Part shown: positions 17,206-26,001 of the stretch, in pieces | How the letters are laid out: the number at the start of each line of letters is the position of its first letter | How positions within the stretch are numbered: the stretch's first letter is position 1 | Assembly: GCF_046630315.1 (NCBI RefSeq) | Contig: NZ_LQBD01000039.1 | Coordinates: 62,001 to 126,000, forward strand | Length of the DNA: 64,000 nucleotides | Source of the DNA: Brucella anthropi_A | GTDB lineage: Bacteria > Pseudomonadota > Alphaproteobacteria > Rhizobiales > Rhizobiaceae | Direction of reading: 5' to 3' | Made by a program: the position numbers and the translations under genes | Notes under the pieces: generated by a model | What the model saw: the letters and a program-made list of their open reading frames with translations, nothing else | The model's database searches: none | What the model was told of the DNA's origin: nothing

Positions 17206-17235
17206 AGATAGGATAGTCCGGCGGAAGCAAGGCCC

Positions 17236-18195
17236 ATGAACCGGGTCCGGCACGGGATGGAGAACAAGCAGGAGGGCCGTGCGCCCCATTGCGAGCTGAA
17301 AGGAATGCAGTCGTTGCCCACGCGCTTAAAGGTGATGCAATCGTCTGGAACCAGGGTTTCAGGAATTGAGGCATTGGGTGGAGCAGGCCGAAACGGCCTC
17401 ATTCTTGCCACCGCACTTCTGGCTTTGACCGTCGCGGGCTGCCAAAGCTCCACGACGACGGCGCTCAGCACGGTTGACCGTGCGCAGGGGTCGAGCGAGA
17501 ACATCAGCTCGCTGACGAGCGTGATTCAAGGCAATCCACGCGATCCGGAAGGCTATAATGTGCGCGGCTCCGCCTATGGCAAGGCCGGGCGCTACAAGGA
17601 GGCGCTGCGCGATTTCGATCAGGCGATAGCGCTCAATCCGAATTTCTATCAGGCCTATGCCAATCGCGCGCTGGTCTATCGCTATATGGGCGACAGCGCC
17701 AAGGCCGCGCAGGATTACAGCAAGGCCATCCAGCTCAATCCGCAATATGACGCCGCCTATATCGGCCGCGGCAATGTCTACCGTCAGGCGGGCCGTCTCG
17801 ATCAGGCGCTCAGCGACTTCAACCAGGCCATTGCGCTACAGACGACGGATGGCCGCGCCTATCACAATCGCGGCCTGATCTATCAGGCCAAGGGCCAGCA
17901 CAAGCAGGCCATCGAGGATTTCTCCAAGGCGATTTCGCTCAATTCCACGGCGCCGGAGCCCTATAATGGCCGCGGCATTTCCTATGTGGCGCTGGGCGAC
18001 TACGACAACGCCTTCGATGATTTCAACACGGCCATCACGCTCGACCAGAATGTGGCGGAAAGCTGGGCCAACCAGGCGCTTGTCTACGAGCACAATGGCG
18101 ACAAGGCGAAGGCCGCCAATTCCTACGCCCGCGCGGTGCAGCTCGATCCGAAGTACCAGCCCGCAAAGGACGGACTGGCCCGCACGCGGGGATAG
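17236..18195 (+). CDS. Tetratricopeptide-repeat lipoprotein
   Basis: Predicted lipoprotein anchored in the envelope with a TPR scaffold facing the periplasm, up to 319 residues. A hydrophobic stretch ILATALLALTVAGC ends in a lipobox whose Cys (about residue 69 from the first ATG) would be lipidated. From about residue 105 to the end there are six or so 34-residue TPR units (GRYKEALRDFDQAIALNPNF and similar). A normal signal peptide would result from ATG 17305 or 17335 rather than 17236, so the start is uncertain. Such NlpI-like proteins act as adaptors for envelope enzymes; the partner here is unknown. Confidence 0.8.
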   Translation: MNRVRHGMENKQEGRAPHCELKGMQSLPTRLKVMQSSGTRVSGIEALGGAGRNGLILATALLALTVAGCQSSTTTALSTVDRAQGSSENISSLTSVIQGNPRDPEGYNVRGSAYGKAGRYKEALRDFDQAIALNPNFYQAYANRALVYRYMGDSAKAAQDYSKAIQLNPQYDAAYIGRGNVYRQAGRLDQALSDFNQAIALQTTDGRAYHNRGLIYQAKGQHKQAIEDFSKAISLNSTAPEPYNGRGISYVALGDYDNAFDDFNTAITLDQNVAESWANQALVYEHNGDKAKAANSYARAVQLDPKYQPAKDGLARTRG

Positions 18196-18286
18196 GCTTC
18201 CACATAGACGGCACGGTAAGGGCGGCGCTTCCCAAATTGGGCGAGCACCGCTTTTCTTTATAATTGGCCGCGATATATTGAATGCC

Positions 18287-18694
18287 ATGTCGCTCTTCGA
18301 TCACATCGGATTCAAGGCCCGCAACGTCAATCGCAGCCTTTCGTTCTACGAAAGCTGCATGCCGGAGCTTGGCCTGGAAGTCATTGCCCGGTCGGGCAGC
18401 GGCTTCTTCGTCAGCGGGGGAGAGCGGGCGCCGGTCCCGTTCCTGTGGATTCACGGCAGCCACGATGAGGCAGACGACGGCGCGGACAGGCCGGGCGACC
18501 GCCTGCACCTGATGTTCACCGCCGGAAGCCGCGAGGCGGTGGAGGCTTTTCATCAGGCCGCACTCAAGGCAGGCGGCAGGGATAGCGGCGGCCCCGGCTA
18601 TCAGGGACCGGAAGAGATGGGCTATTACGCGGCGCTGGTCTTCGATCCCGACGGAAACACGCTGGAAGCGGGTTTCCGCGAGAGGAAGCGATAA
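18287..18694 (+). CDS. VOC family protein (glyoxalase/dioxygenase-like)
   Basis: A 135-residue vicinal-oxygen-chelate fold protein. It begins MSLFDHIGFKARNVNRSLSF, the standard first beta-alpha-beta unit with a metal-ligand His at residue 6, and ends with YAALVFDPDGNTLEAGFRE, supplying the usual Glu ligand. Glyoxalase-like, isomerase or resistance roles are all possible for this family; the context (after a TPR lipoprotein, before the methionine importer) gives no clue. The hairpin at 18702-18740 probably ends its transcript. Confidence 0.8.
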   Translation: MSLFDHIGFKARNVNRSLSFYESCMPELGLEVIARSGSGFFVSGGERAPVPFLWIHGSHDEADDGADRPGDRLHLMFTAGSREAVEAFHQAALKAGGRDSGGPGYQGPEEMGYYAALVFDPDGNTLEAGFRERKR

Positions 18695-18701
18695 TTCTCG
18701 A

Positions 18702-18800
18702 TTAGAGCGACGATCAGATTCAATCAGATTGTCGCTCTAACTGTTTGTTTTTCACGCACATCTTATCCCAAAACCGGTTCCCACTTTTCGGGATGTGCTC
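18702..18800 (-). repeat. Composite palindromic element, copy 4; left module doubles as a terminator hairpin
   Basis: TTAGAGCGAC (18702-18711) and GTCGCTCTAA (18731-18740) form a perfect stem followed by CTGTTTGTTTTT, a terminator-like signal for the VOC gene. The right module (CGCACATCTTATCCC to GGGATGTGCTC) ends exactly at the metI stop codon (CTA at 18800-18802). Confidence 0.75.
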
Positions 18801-19465
18801 TAGGCGCGCAGATTGCGCTTGTCGAGACGGTTGACCAGCCGGTCGCCGATCCACTGGATGCCGCAGACCATGATGATGAGAATAATCACCACGGCGACCA
18901 TGATCTGCGTTTCAAAGCGCTGATAGCCGTAGCGGATGGCAAGATCGCCAAGACCGCCCGCGCCGATGGCGCCCGCCATGGCCGAAGCGCCGACAAGCGT
19001 GATGATGGTCACGGTAAAACCGGCGATGATGCCGGGCAGGGCTTCGGGAACCAGCACTTCACGCACGATGGTCCAGCGGTTGGCGCCCATGGAGCGCGCG
19101 GCTTCGATGAGGCCATGGTCCACTTCGCGCAGCGACACTTCCGCAATGCGCGCATAATAGGGGATGGCGGCAATCGACAGCGGCACGATGGAGGCCCATG
19201 TGCCGATGGAGGTGCCGACGATGAAGCGCGTGACGGGAATGAGCGCCACCAGCAGGATGATGAACGGAACCGAGCGGAAGCCGTTGATGATCGCGCCGAG
19301 AATGGTGTTGACCGTCAGGTTCTGGGCAAGGCCGCCGCGCTCGGTCAGGATCATGATGAGGGCGAGCGGCAGACCGACGACGAGCGAGATCAGGCTCGAA
19401 AAGCCGGTCATGATGATGGTCTCCCAGAAGGAGCGCCAGAGAAGATCAAGCATTGCCTGAGACAT
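18800..19465 (-). CDS. metI: Methionine ABC transporter permease
   Basis: Inner-membrane channel of the D/L-methionine importer, 221 residues with five to six hydrophobic helices and the EAA loop ARSMGANRWTIVREVLVPEALP near residue 130. ATG 19465 (MSQAM) is chosen because GGAGG lies 8 bases upstream; it overlaps the metN end by 20 bases, so translation is probably coupled. The stop codon abuts a palindromic repeat. Confidence 0.92.
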   Translation of the reverse strand: MSQAMLDLLWRSFWETIIMTGFSSLISLVVGLPLALIMILTERGGLAQNLTVNTILGAIINGFRSVPFIILLVALIPVTRFIVGTSIGTWASIVPLSIAAIPYYARIAEVSLREVDHGLIEAARSMGANRWTIVREVLVPEALPGIIAGFTVTIITLVGASAMAGAIGAGGLGDLAIRYGYQRFETQIMVAVVIILIIMVCGIQWIGDRLVNRLDKRNLRA

Positions 19466-20504
19466 AGCCGAGAACCTCCGTGGCGTCTGCATGGGTGTCG
19501 AGATAGGTGATGGCGGCGTCGAGCTTCGCCTTGTCGTCGGCAGGCAGGCCGATGAAGAGCGTGCCGACCGGCTCGCCCTGGATCGTATCCATGCCGCCAT
19601 GGATCAATTGCGGCGCAAGGCCGGTGGCCGCAGCCACGTCGTTGAAGAATGCGCCCCTGGCGGCAGCACCCGACAGTTTGACTTTCAGCACGGCCAGATT
19701 GCCGGATTTTTCCAGCCGGTCACGCCAGATGGCGGGCAGTTCCGGCGTCAGCACCTGCAACATGCTCTGCGTGACGGGCGATTGCGGATTGGCGAAGACC
19801 TTCCAGACCGGGCCTTCCTCGGCAATCCCGCCATGGTCGAGCACGATCACGCGGTCGGCGATGCGGCGGATCACCTCCATCTCATGCGTGATGAGCAGGA
19901 TGGTCAGGCCAAGCTTGGTGTTGATGTCTTTCAGGAGCGCCAGAATGGACTGCGTGGTTTCCGGGTCGAGCGCGGATGTGGCCTCATCCGAAAGCAGCAC
20001 GGCCGGTTCGGCGGCAAGCGCGCGGGCAATGCCGACGCGCTGTTTCTGGCCGCCGGAAAGCTGGGCCGGATAATGCCTTGCCTTGTCGGAAAGGCCGACC
20101 AGGTCCAGAAGTTCGGCGACGCGCCTGATCCGCTCGGCCTTCGGCTTGCCCGCGATCTTCAGCGGCAGGGCGATGTTTTCGGCAACCGTCTTGGCCGACA
20201 GCAGGTTGAAATGCTGGAACACCATGCCGATGCGGCGGCGCACCGGGCGCAGCGCATCTTCGCCAAGGCCGGTGATTTCGCGCCCCTCGATCAGGATCGA
20301 GCCCGCATCCGGCTTTTCAAGGCCGTTGACGCAGCGGATCAGCGTGGACTTGCCCGCGCCGCTGCGGCCGATGATGCCGAGGATTTCGCCGCGCGCGACG
20401 GAAAGCGAAACGCCGTTGATGGCTGCCGTTTCACCGAACATTCGGCGCACGTCTTTCATCTCGACGATGGGCGCTGATGTGGCGGGTGGCGAGTTAAGGG
20501 TCAC
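19446..20504 (-). CDS. metN: Methionine ABC transporter ATP-binding protein
   Basis: Cytoplasmic ATPase of the methionine importer, 352 residues, GTG start at 20504. Walker A is GRSGAGKST near residue 47, the ABC signature LSGGQKQRVGIARAL near 147, and the Walker B aspartate lies in LLSDEATSALDP. Residues about 255-350 match the regulatory NIL domain that senses methionine in this family. Separated from metQ by 193 bases including the metQ terminator, so metN-metI may have its own promoter or depend on read-through. Confidence 0.93.
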   Translation of the reverse strand: MTLNSPPATSAPIVEMKDVRRMFGETAAINGVSLSVARGEILGIIGRSGAGKSTLIRCVNGLEKPDAGSILIEGREITGLGEDALRPVRRRIGMVFQHFNLLSAKTVAENIALPLKIAGKPKAERIRRVAELLDLVGLSDKARHYPAQLSGGQKQRVGIARALAAEPAVLLSDEATSALDPETTQSILALLKDINTKLGLTILLITHEMEVIRRIADRVIVLDHGGIAEEGPVWKVFANPQSPVTQSMLQVLTPELPAIWRDRLEKSGNLAVLKVKLSGAAARGAFFNDVAAATGLAPQLIHGGMDTIQGEPVGTLFIGLPADDKAKLDAAITYLDTHADATEVLGYVSGNA

Positions 20505-20527
20505 GGTCGTTTCTTCTATGTCTGTAG

Positions 20528-20549
20528 AGGCCGCGTTGAATAGCGGCCT
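20528..20549 (-). promoter_or_regulatory. Hairpin in the metN leader
   Basis: AGGCCGC and GCGGCCT form a perfect 7-bp stem with an 8-base loop about 24 bases before the metN GTG. It could influence translation or be a remnant of a leader structure. It does not match the SAM-II riboswitch pattern I know. Confidence 0.4.
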
Positions 20550-20649
20550 GTTCTATTAAGGCTTCAAGGAAAGGATGATGCCCGGTTTGAGCCATCGGCT
20601 TTAGCTGTGGCGATGCTTTAGGGCAATTTTTGTCGCTACGTCAATAAAA

Positions 20650-20677
20650 GCCGCGCCGGAAACAGTTCCGGCGCGGC
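20650..20677 (-). terminator. metQ terminator
   Basis: A perfect 12-bp GC-rich stem (GCCGCGCCGGAA, loop of 4) followed on the minus strand by TTTTA, 20 bases after the metQ stop. Confidence 0.9.
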
Positions 20678-20697
20678 CTTTCAGGCGTCAAAAGCTA

Positions 20698-21534
20698 TTA
20701 ATTCCAGGCCGGGATGCCGGTGCCCTTGTAGGCGCGGTCGAGTTCGGCCTTCACGGCATCGTTCTGGAACGAAGCAACCAGATCCTTGACCCAGGGCTGG
20801 TCGAGATCGGCGGTGCGCACCGCGATGAAGTTGTTGTAGGGATTGTTTTCCTTCGATTCCCAGCCGATGGCTTCTTCCTTCTTCAACCCGGCTTTCGCGG
20901 CCCAGTCATTGTTGACGATCGCCGCGTCAAGATCGTCGATGGAACGGCCGACGACACCGGCGTCGAGTTCCTTGATCTCGATCTTCTTGGGGTTTTCCAC
21001 AATGTCGAGCGGCGTTGCCAGAACGCCCGCATCCGGCTTCAGCTTGATGAGGCCGTGGGCTTCCAGAACGCGCAGCGCGCGGCCTTCATTGGTCGGGTCG
21101 TTCGGCACGCCGACGGTGGCGCCGTCCTTCAGTTCCTCAAGGCTCTTCACCTTGCGCGAATAGATGCCGATCGGCCAGACGGCGGTGTAACCGGCAACCG
21201 AAATCTTATAGCCGTGCTGCTTGATCTGCTCGTCCAGATAAGGCTTGTGCTGGAAAGCGTTGGCGTCGATTTCCTTGCGTTCCAGGGCTTCGTTCGGCTG
21301 GTTGTAGTCGTTGAAGGTCACGCGCTCGATGTTGAGGCCGTGCTTCTTGCCTTCCTCGGCAACGACTTTCCAGACGTCTTCGTCCTCGCCGCCCATGATG
21401 CCGACCTTGATGGTCTTGTCTTCCGCATGGCTTGGCGCGGAAGCAAAGCCGACGGTCAATGCGGCTGCGGTGAAGAGAAGGGCTTTCAGACCGGCGCGGC
21501 GGGTCAAAGCATAACGGGAAAGGGCTGACGACAT
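20698..21534 (-). CDS. metQ: Methionine ABC transporter substrate-binding protein
   Basis: Periplasmic methionine-binding (NlpA family) protein, 278 residues from ATG 21534. A signal peptide with hydrophobic core ALLFTAAALTVGFASA is cleaved near the SHAEDK sequence; there is no lipobox Cys, so it is probably soluble or anchored otherwise. The mature protein starts KTIKVGIMGGEDEDVWKVVAEEG, typical of the family. The strong terminator after it makes it the best-expressed member of the met transporter genes, as is common for binding proteins. Confidence 0.92.
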   Translation of the reverse strand: MSSALSRYALTRRAGLKALLFTAAALTVGFASAPSHAEDKTIKVGIMGGEDEDVWKVVAEEGKKHGLNIERVTFNDYNQPNEALERKEIDANAFQHKPYLDEQIKQHGYKISVAGYTAVWPIGIYSRKVKSLEELKDGATVGVPNDPTNEGRALRVLEAHGLIKLKPDAGVLATPLDIVENPKKIEIKELDAGVVGRSIDDLDAAIVNNDWAAKAGLKKEEAIGWESKENNPYNNFIAVRTADLDQPWVKDLVASFQNDAVKAELDRAYKGTGIPAWN

Positions 21535-21757
21535 TGTTGTTTTCCTTAGCTGAACATTGTGGAGAGCCGGTCCCGGAAAGCGATCTTTTGAGATGATCTT
21601 TCTCCCCCTGCCCACCTTGTTGCCGATAATTCCCTTTTACCGGGCAATAAACAAGGAAAATTATTTCAGAAATTGGCGAGGCCGCAATGGCGAAATTGCG
21701 TTCGCGCGAGGGCGGGCGGATTGCCATTTCCGCCCGCTCTCTTCACAGGAATCCGGT

Positions 21758-23356
21758 CTATCGATTGTCGGCAATAATCATCTGCGCGGCCTTTTCGGCG
21801 ATCATCAGCGTCGGCGAGTTGGTGTTGCCCGACGTGATGGCCGGCATGACGGAGGCGTCGGCCACGCGCAGGCCCGCAATGCCGTTGAAGCGCAGGCGCG
21901 GATCGACGATTGCCTCCGCGTCCTGCCCCATGCGGCAAGTGCCGACCGGGTGGAAGATCGTGGTGCCGATATCGCCAGCCGCCTTTTCCAGTTGCGCTTG
22001 CGTTTCGTAAGCAGGGCCGGGCTTGAACTCCTCCGGGCGGAATTTCTGCAAGGGCGCCTGCGCCACGATATGGCGGGTGAGGCGGATCGCGTCGGCGGCC
22101 ACGCGGCGGTCGCTTTCGGTCGCCAGATAATTCGGCCTGATCGCCGGTTGGGTCCGGTGATCCGGCGATTTGATATGGATCGAGCCGCGGCTGTCGGGGC
22201 GCAGATTGCACACGCTGGCCGTAAAGGCGGGGAAGGGGTGCACGGCCTCGCCGAATTTTTCGAGGCTGAGCGGCTGCACGTGATATTGCAGATTGGCGGT
22301 TTCATAGGACGGGTCGGAGCGGGTGAAGACGCCAAGCTGGCTTGGTGCCATCGACATCGGCCCGGACCGGCGCAGCAGATATTCCAGCCCGATCATCGCC
22401 TTGCCGACAAGCCTGCTTGCCTTCTCGTTCAGCGTCGGAATGCCGCTGACCTTATAGGCGCAGCGCAATTGCAGATGGTCCTGAAGGTTTTCGCCAAGCT
22501 GCCTGCGTTCCAGTTTGAGCGGGATGCCCGCCTGTTGCAGCACGTCGCCGCGCCCGACGCCCGACAATTCGAGGATTTGCGGTGAGCCGACAGCACCGGC
22601 GGCGAGAATGACCTCGCGCCTTGCCTTCACCGTGCGGGTGGTGCCGTTCTGGTCGAAGGTGACGCCGGTGGCGCGCAGCTCCTCGATCTCGATGCGGCGC
22701 ACATGCGCGCCGGTTTCGACCGTCAGGTTTTTGCGATCCAGCGCCGGGCGCAGAAACGCCTTGGCCGTGTTCCAGCGTATGCCGCGCTTCTGGTTGACCT
22801 TGAAATAGGATACGCCTTCATTGTCGCCGCGATTGAAATCGTCGGTGGCGGGAATGCCTGCGGCAACTGCGGCATCACGAAATGCATCGAGGATATCCCA
22901 GTGCAGGCGCGCGTTTTCCACCCGCCATTCGCCGCCCGCGCCATGCAGATCGCTCGCGCCTGCAAAATAATCCTCCGATTTCCTGAACAGCGGCAGCACG
23001 TCGTCCCAGCCCCAGCCTTCGCAACCGGCCTGACGCCACAGGTCGTAGTCGCGCGCCTGGCCGCGCATATAGATCATGCCGTTGATGGAGGAGCAGCCGC
23101 CAAGCACCTTGCCGCGCGGATAGCCCAATGAGCGGCCGTTCAGCCCCGGTTCGGCCTCGGTGGTGAAACACCAGTCGGTGCGCGGATTGCCGATGCAGTA
23201 AAGATAGCCGACGGGGATGTGAATCCAGGCGTAATTGTCCTTTCCGCCAGCCTCCAGCAGCAGCACGGAACGGTTCTGGTCGGCGGAAAGGCGGTTCGCA
23301 AGCGCGCAACCAGCCGTGCCCGCGCCAACCACGATGTAATCGTAGGTGTCGGTCAT
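21758..23356 (-). CDS. GMC family FAD-dependent oxidoreductase (choline/alcohol dehydrogenase-like)
   Basis: Flavoprotein oxidising an alcohol or polyol, 532 residues. The FAD motif GAGTAGCALANRLS is near residue 11, the GMC signature GGSS is near 83, and the active-site His lies in FHPVGTCRMG near 465, with NTNSPT at the C-terminal flavin loop. It resembles choline dehydrogenase but lacks neighbours of betaine synthesis. ATG 23356 is preferred to an upstream TTG because GGAT is positioned before it. It is the last gene of the operon that starts with the branched-chain-type binding protein, implying that it acts on the imported compound. Confidence 0.88.
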   Translation of the reverse strand: MTDTYDYIVVGAGTAGCALANRLSADQNRSVLLLEAGGKDNYAWIHIPVGYLYCIGNPRTDWCFTTEAEPGLNGRSLGYPRGKVLGGCSSINGMIYMRGQARDYDLWRQAGCEGWGWDDVLPLFRKSEDYFAGASDLHGAGGEWRVENARLHWDILDAFRDAAVAAGIPATDDFNRGDNEGVSYFKVNQKRGIRWNTAKAFLRPALDRKNLTVETGAHVRRIEIEELRATGVTFDQNGTTRTVKARREVILAAGAVGSPQILELSGVGRGDVLQQAGIPLKLERRQLGENLQDHLQLRCAYKVSGIPTLNEKASRLVGKAMIGLEYLLRRSGPMSMAPSQLGVFTRSDPSYETANLQYHVQPLSLEKFGEAVHPFPAFTASVCNLRPDSRGSIHIKSPDHRTQPAIRPNYLATESDRRVAADAIRLTRHIVAQAPLQKFRPEEFKPGPAYETQAQLEKAAGDIGTTIFHPVGTCRMGQDAEAIVDPRLRFNGIAGLRVADASVMPAITSGNTNSPTLMIAEKAAQMIIADNR

Positions 23357-23377
23357 GATGTCATATCCAGTCAATTG

Positions 23378-23399
23378 GCGGGGTTTTCAGCCACCCCGC
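23378..23399 (-). terminator. Intercistronic hairpin between livM-like and GMC genes
   Basis: GCGGGGT (23378-23384) pairs with ACCCCGC (23393-23399). No U tract follows, so it more likely tunes mRNA stability or partial termination ahead of the GMC gene. Confidence 0.5.
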
Positions 23400-23408
23400 A
23401 GGCCAGTT

Positions 23409-24392
23409 TTAACCGAAGAGTTTCTTTCCAATCCGCGATGCGTAGATCTCGCCGACGATCCCTTTCCGGAAGAGAAGAACGCAGGCCATGAAGATGAGGC
23501 CCGTGACGATGGTGACGGGGAAGTCGGAGGTTGCGAGCCAGTTTTGCAGCGCGACGACGAAGGCAGCACCCACGATGGGGCCGATCAGCGTGCCGATGCC
23601 GCCGAGCAGCGTCATCAGGATCACTTCGCCCGACATCTGCCAGCCGACATCGGTGAGCGTCGCGAACTGGAAGACGAGCGCTTTCAGCCCGCCTGCAAGA
23701 CCGGCAAGCGCTGCCGACATGACAAAGGCTGCAAGCTTGTAGCGGTTGACGGAATAGCCCAGCGACACGGCGCGGTTTTCATTTTCGCGCACCGATTTCA
23801 GGATCATGCCGAAGGGCGAATTGATGATGCGCCAGATGACGAAGACGCCGAGCACGAACACAGCCAGCACGAAATAATACATGTTCATCGGCTGGTTGAG
23901 GTCGATGAGGCCGAAGAGATATCCGCGCGGCACGCCCTGCAATCCGTCCTCGCCATGGGTGAAGGCGGCTTGCAGGCAGAAGAAGAAGAACATCTGCGCC
24001 AATGCCAGCGTGATCATCGTCGAATAGATGCCCTGACGGCGGATGGCGAGATAGCCGATGACGAGGCCAAGGGCGGCAGCGGCAAGGATGCCGAGCACGA
24101 GCCCAAGCTCCGGCGTGACGCCCCAGACCTTGACCGTATGGGCGGTGATATAGGCCGCCCCGCCGAAGAAGGCGGCATGGCCGAAGGACAAGATGCCGGT
24201 ATAGCCCAGCAGAAGATTGAAGGCGGAGGCGAATAGCGCAAAGCACAGCATCTTCATCAGGAAGATCGGATAGACCATGAAGGGCGCGGCCAGCAGCCCG
24301 ACAAGGGCAATGCCGAGGATGACGGCGGAGAGGCTGTTGACGGCAGGGGCCTTGGCGTGGGCGGCGGTGGCCTTGAGAGCGGTATCAGCCAT
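23409..24392 (-). CDS. Branched-chain amino acid-type ABC transporter permease, LivM family
   Basis: Inner-membrane permease, 327 residues with about nine hydrophobic helices. The family hallmark GYTGILSFGHAAFFGGAAYI is near residue 73, and the ABC-contact loop reads ALGLVIGYLAIRRQGIYSTM. ATG 24392 starts two bases beyond the stop of the LivH-type gene. Part of a full five-component importer; substrate discussed under the binding protein. Confidence 0.9.
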   Translation of the reverse strand: MADTALKATAAHAKAPAVNSLSAVILGIALVGLLAAPFMVYPIFLMKMLCFALFASAFNLLLGYTGILSFGHAAFFGGAAYITAHTVKVWGVTPELGLVLGILAAAALGLVIGYLAIRRQGIYSTMITLALAQMFFFFCLQAAFTHGEDGLQGVPRGYLFGLIDLNQPMNMYYFVLAVFVLGVFVIWRIINSPFGMILKSVRENENRAVSLGYSVNRYKLAAFVMSAALAGLAGGLKALVFQFATLTDVGWQMSGEVILMTLLGGIGTLIGPIVGAAFVVALQNWLATSDFPVTIVTGLIFMACVLLFRKGIVGEIYASRIGKKLFG

Positions 24393-24393
24393 G

Positions 24394-25281
24394 TCAGGCC
24401 TCCTTCCCGAACAGTCCGGCGGGGCGCACCAGAAGAACGATAGCCATGATGACGAAGATGACGATGCTGGAGGCTTCCGGATAGAAGACCTTGGTAAGCC
24501 CTTCCGCCAGCCCCAGCACATAGCCGGTGATGATGGCACCGAGGATCGAGCCCATGCCGCCGACCACCACCACGGCAAAGACCACGATGATGATGTTGGA
24601 GCCCATCAGCGGGCTGACCTGATAGATCGGCGCGGCCATGATGCCCGCAAGACCGGCAAGGGCGGCACCGAGCGCATAGGTGAAGGTCAAAAGCAGCGGC
24701 ACATTGATGCCGAAGGCTTTTACCAGCGTCGGGTTTTCCGTCGCGGCGCGCAAGTAAGCGCCGAGCTTGGTCTTTTCGATCAGAAGCCAGGTGCCGAGGC
24801 AGACGAAGAGCGAGGCGACGACCACCCAGGCGCGATAGTTCGGCAGGAACATGAAGCCCAGATTATGCCCGCCCGCAAGGGATGACGGCACCGCATAGGG
24901 CTGACCGGCAGCGCCGTAATAATAGCGGAATGTGCCTTCGATCACCAGTGCAAGGCCGAAGGTGAAGAGCAGGCCATAGAGCGGATCGAGATTATAAAGC
25001 CGCGACAGCGCCACGCGCTCGATGATGGCCCCGCCCAGCCCGACGATGAGCGGGGCGAGGATCAGCGCCGGCCAGTAACCGATGCCGAGCCAGCTCAACA
25101 GCAGATAGCCGACGAAGGCGCCCAGCATATATTGCGCGCCATGGGCGAAGTTGATGATGCGCAGGAGCCCGAAGATGATGGCAAGGCCGAGGCTCAGCAT
25201 GGCATAGAACGAGCCATTGATGAGGCCGACCAGCAATTGCCCGAGAAGGGCCTGCAAGGGTATTCCAAAAATCATTGTCAT
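24394..25281 (-). CDS. Branched-chain amino acid-type ABC transporter permease, LivH family
   Basis: Inner-membrane permease, 295 residues, eight or so hydrophobic helices. Typical segments are LVGLINGSFYAMLSLGLAIIFGLLRIINFAHGA near the N-terminus and GGMGSILGAIITGYVLGLAE near residue 240. Follows the LivF-type gene immediately (stop and start are adjacent), so translation is coupled. Confidence 0.92.
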   Translation of the reverse strand: MTMIFGIPLQALLGQLLVGLINGSFYAMLSLGLAIIFGLLRIINFAHGAQYMLGAFVGYLLLSWLGIGYWPALILAPLIVGLGGAIIERVALSRLYNLDPLYGLLFTFGLALVIEGTFRYYYGAAGQPYAVPSSLAGGHNLGFMFLPNYRAWVVVASLFVCLGTWLLIEKTKLGAYLRAATENPTLVKAFGINVPLLLTFTYALGAALAGLAGIMAAPIYQVSPLMGSNIIIVVFAVVVVGGMGSILGAIITGYVLGLAEGLTKVFYPEASSIVIFVIMAIVLLVRPAGLFGKEA

Positions 25282-26001
25282 TCAGACCCCCAGCGCGTGC
25301 GTGAGCGCCGCCATGCGGGCGGGCAGTTCGGCGGTGGGGAAATTTTCCGTCACCACGCCATGATCCATGAGGTAGAAGCGGTCGGCGACCTTGGCGGCAA
25401 AACGGAAATTCTGCTCGACCAGAAGCACGGTCATGCCGCGTTTCTTCAGTTCCACCAGCACATCGCCGATGCGCTGCACGATGACGGGCGCCAAGCCTTC
25501 CGTCGGCTCGTCCAGCAGCAGCACCTTGACCCCGGTGCGCAGGATGCGGGCAATGGCCAGCATCTGCTGTTCGCCGCCCGAAAGCTTGGTGCCGGGGCTG
25601 TTACGGCGCTCATGCAGGTTGGGAAAGAGTTCGTAGATCTCATCCAGAGACATGGTGCTTTGGCCGCTTTTGGCGACGACCGGCGGCAAAAGCAGGTTTT
25701 CGTGCACGCTGAGCGTGGCGAAGATGCCGCGCTCCTCCGGCACGAAGCCCAGGCCCGCATGGGCGATGCGGTGCAGCGGCACGCGCATGATATCCTTGCC
25801 GTCGAGGGTGATGGTGCCGGTGCGCTTGCGGATGATGCCCATGATGGCGCGCAGCGTCGTCGTCTTGCCGACGCCGTTGCGGCCCAGAAGCGTGATCGTT
25901 TCGCCGGGCCAGATGTCGAGGTCGACGCCGTGCAGGGCATGGCTTTCGCCATACCAGGCATTGAGCCCGCGCACGGACAGGAGCGGTTGGCCTCTATTCA
26001 T
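25282..26001 (-). CDS. Branched-chain amino acid-type ABC transporter ATP-binding protein, LivF family
   Basis: Cytoplasmic ATPase, 239 residues. Walker A GRNGVGKTT is near residue 39, signature LSGGEQQMLAIARIL near 138, Walker B VLLLDEPTEGLAP near 158. The opening MNRGQPLLSVRGLNAWYGES is characteristic of LivF. ATG 26001 lies inside the last codons of the LivG-type gene (8-base overlap). Confidence 0.92.
   Translation of the reverse strand: MNRGQPLLSVRGLNAWYGESHALHGVDLDIWPGETITLLGRNGVGKTTTLRAIMGIIRKRTGTITLDGKDIMRVPLHRIAHAGLGFVPEERGIFATLSVHENLLLPPVVAKSGQSTMSLDEIYELFPNLHERRNSPGTKLSGGEQQMLAIARILRTGVKVLLLDEPTEGLAPVIVQRIGDVLVELKKRGMTVLLVEQNFRFAAKVADRFYLMDHGVVTENFPTAELPARMAALTHALGV

Larger units (their letters stand above)
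16652..17235. other. Intergenic stretch holding two palindromic repeats, no gene seen
   Basis: About 580 bases between the rpsU terminator and the TPR lipoprotein gene. Apart from the two composite repeat elements (16711-16855 and 17098-17205) nothing coding is recognisable; open frames on the minus strand have no family resemblance and unconvincing starts. Confidence 0.55.

Noticed and set aside
17098..18800. Insertion sequence or IS remnant near the palindromic elements
   Set aside because: No transposase fragment or target-site duplications were seen; only short palindromes are present.
20505..21700. SAM-II riboswitch ahead of metQ or metN
   Set aside because: Some isolated words (GCTAAGGAAA before metQ) look similar, but the pseudoknot stems and the conserved central loop could not be placed.
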